The notes under the pieces are model-generated. The model made no database searches. It was not told the origin of the DNA and saw nothing but the letters and a program-made list of their open reading frames with translations. A stretch of 64,000 bases of DNA. It comes from Monilinia fructicola. Its lineage: Eukaryota; Ascomycota; Leotiomycetes; Helotiales; Sclerotiniaceae. The DNA is taken from the NCBI GenBank assembly GCA_008692225.1, contig VICG01000012.1:1364001-1428000 (forward strand), written 5' to 3'. The translations under genes and the position numbers were made by a program. Every line of letters starts with the position of its first letter. Position 1 is the stretch's first letter. Positions 62,304 through 64,000 of the stretch are shown piece by piece.

Positions 62304-64000
62304 ATGGCGGATTACGATAGAATCATAGCCATGGAGGAAGATCAACCTATTTCTTTGAGAAGAAAAAGAAGAAGCTGTAATGAGGGAGAGATACAATCGC
62401 GATTGAATTCTCCAGCTTCTACCATAGAAATATCGATCCCTCTTCCTACAACACCCAGAAGAGGAAGACCTAGGAGGAAGGTAAGGTTCTCCGATCCAGG
62501 ACCGAACTTACTTCAAACATCTACCTCTGGCTTGACACCATTCATTCGAAAGACTTCCATCTCATCCACGAAATCAAATCGTCGACATTCGGCACCTGTA
62601 CGTCTGCTTGATCGTCGTCAGGACAACGAGCCATTTGCGGGAGAGTTGCAATTCGCCCCACTTCGACAAGTTTTAGATGGCAGAGTTACCAGACGTATGA
62701 AGAGAAATCGACTTAGTGAGGAAACTAATAAGATAGCGTGGGAGAAGAAACATGAGGCCAAAGCAAGAAAGTCGGAGGTGTATCGACTTAAGAAGGAATT
62801 GGAGGAAAAAGACTATGAATTGCAGTGCATCCAAGATGAACATGACGCTGCGAACCAATTAGACTTCGAGGCGGGCGCATCTACTCGTGCAAATCCTATT
62901 CTGGCCGAGAAGTTTCAGGAAATGGAAAGAGAGATCCAGGAGCTCAAGACAGAATTGTCACAGAAGGAAGAACGTTCGAATGCTCACCATGACTGGCAAA
63001 CGGGAACCCAGGACCCTTTTGACTTCGATGATGACGATGATGATGATCACAATATGAATATGAGTGTGGATGGAGACCACTGTGGCATGAGTGTACAGGA
63101 TGCTGATGCTGATATGGCGACCGACTCTCCATGTGACGACCATGACATGATGAAATTTGATAGCGCATTCTCCAGTACTGGTGATTTGAACACTGCGCCT
63201 TCACTACACGATATCTCATTGCCCTCACCACCTGCCACCATAGCTGATTCATCTTCCAAAAGCTTTCCTGCGCATCGAGCTCGACACAAGCCAACTTTCA
63301 GGATCCTCTTAATGACAAGCTCGAAGTCCAGCTTCTTGACTTGCAGGCAGAAATCAAAACCCTTACTTCTGCTTTAGCTCTGAATAAGGAAAATGAGCAT
63401 CGTCTTTCTCGGAAACTGTCGACATACATTGCATCGGATCAATCTCATGATAACTCAACTCTTGACTCGGCGCTTGACCACGTTCTCACAACTCTCACTC
63501 TTGCCCAAGCTCAAGTTCTAGAAAAGGAAGCTTCATTCAATGCTCTCTCAAATGAAGTAACCTCTCTGGGATTCTCTACTGATCCTGAAACAACCATTAA
63601 AATTATCGTCGAACAATTTCGTGCCGCAAGAATCGAATTCGAATACCTTGCCCCTGGAGAAGTAACTGAAGGATTCGCAAATAACAAACTCCTCACCATG
63701 CTACTAGAACGACTCAAGAATTTGGTCGAGAAAGTCAAGAAACAAGATGACATAATCGATCAATATCATGAGCAAGAAGTCATTCTTCGTCAACAGTTGG
63801 CCGCTCGTATCGATGCCTTACATGATGTACAGGAAGAGTTAGCTGCTGTTTCGACTGCTGTTTCCCGAATGAGCAAAGAAGTCGCGGAGAACGATATCTC
63901 CAACTCACGCCTACAAAATGCATTGAAAGGATATCGAAACGAAGTATCGGTACTGGAAAGTCTTGTCGAGAGAATCGAAAAGGAGCACAAAGCTGTCGAG
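62304..64000 (+). CDS. Coiled-coil protein, 3' truncated by the window edge
   Basis: The gene starts at ATG 62304 (MADYDRIIAMEEDQP) and runs off the end of the window. The N-terminal region is basic with nuclear-localisation-like clusters (LRRKRRS, RRGRPRRKVRF). Residues 150-180 form a first heptad-rich helix (ARKSEVYRLKKELEEKDYE), and residues 195-225 a second. An acidic patch of seven Asp follows at about residues 243-249. From about 63299 the sense continues in a different frame as a long coiled coil (EVQLLDLQAEIKTLTSAL ... RLKNLVEKVKKQDDIIDQY). The two frames join if two bases are surplus, for example in the A4 (63258-63261) and T3 (63264-63266) runs. This suggests a structural or scaffold protein, possibly nuclear. 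No catalytic domain is visible. Confidence 0.7.

Overview
The window looks like nuclear DNA of a filamentous ascomycete. Genes carry short introns (about 45-120 bp) with GT-AG, and occasionally GC-AG, borders. The products are typical of plant-associated Leotiomycetes: rhamnogalacturonan acetylesterase, secreted GMC oxidoreductase, GPI-type GH16 glycosidase, and several lineage-restricted families that I associate with Botrytis/Sclerotinia. The genus is an inference from family resemblance; no species marker was seen.

Layout: 2.6-6.2 kb holds a Zn2Cys6 regulator and an unknown gene. A TIR element (6.3-6.6 kb), a broken 2EXR gene (7.5-8.3 kb) and a TIR transposon relic (8.95-9.92 kb) follow. 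At 13.2-15.8 kb two genes converge: a pectin side-chain deacetylase and an Old Yellow Enzyme. From 16.3 to 20.3 kb lies an AT-rich island of nested TIR elements, a foldback element and large microsatellites. Then come about 4.4 kb without recognisable genes, a secreted GMC oxidoreductase (24.7-26.8 kb) and an unknown secreted protein (28.6-29.6 kb). A second copy of the hAT-like MITE (31.0-31.8 kb) precedes the housekeeping pair CCT7 and SPT10-like (32.4-36.7 kb). Decayed lineage-specific genes occupy 37.4-41.3 kb. The right part holds a MYND-like protein, a GH16 wall enzyme, a cytochrome b5-acyl-CoA dehydrogenase fusion, an aldose 1-epimerase, a caspase-like gene plus a relic of the same family, an E-x-K nuclease-like protein and a truncated coiled-coil gene at the edge.

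Two themes cut across the window. First, many otherwise well-conserved genes, including the essential chaperonin subunit CCT7, are broken by a single surplus base, nearly always in a homopolymer. In six genes with complete exon models, total exon length becomes a multiple of three only after removing exactly those bases. This points to uncorrected insertion errors in the assembly rather than pseudogenisation. Second, repeated elements differ from each other mostly by C-to-T and G-to-A changes, as expected from repeat-induced point mutation (RIP).

The least explained structure is an array of about five three-box modules (ATCACGTG, GTTGCACRTCTACAAA, TAGCGCCAA) with near-constant spacing at 48.28-49.24 kb, between the GH16 and acyl-CoA dehydrogenase genes.
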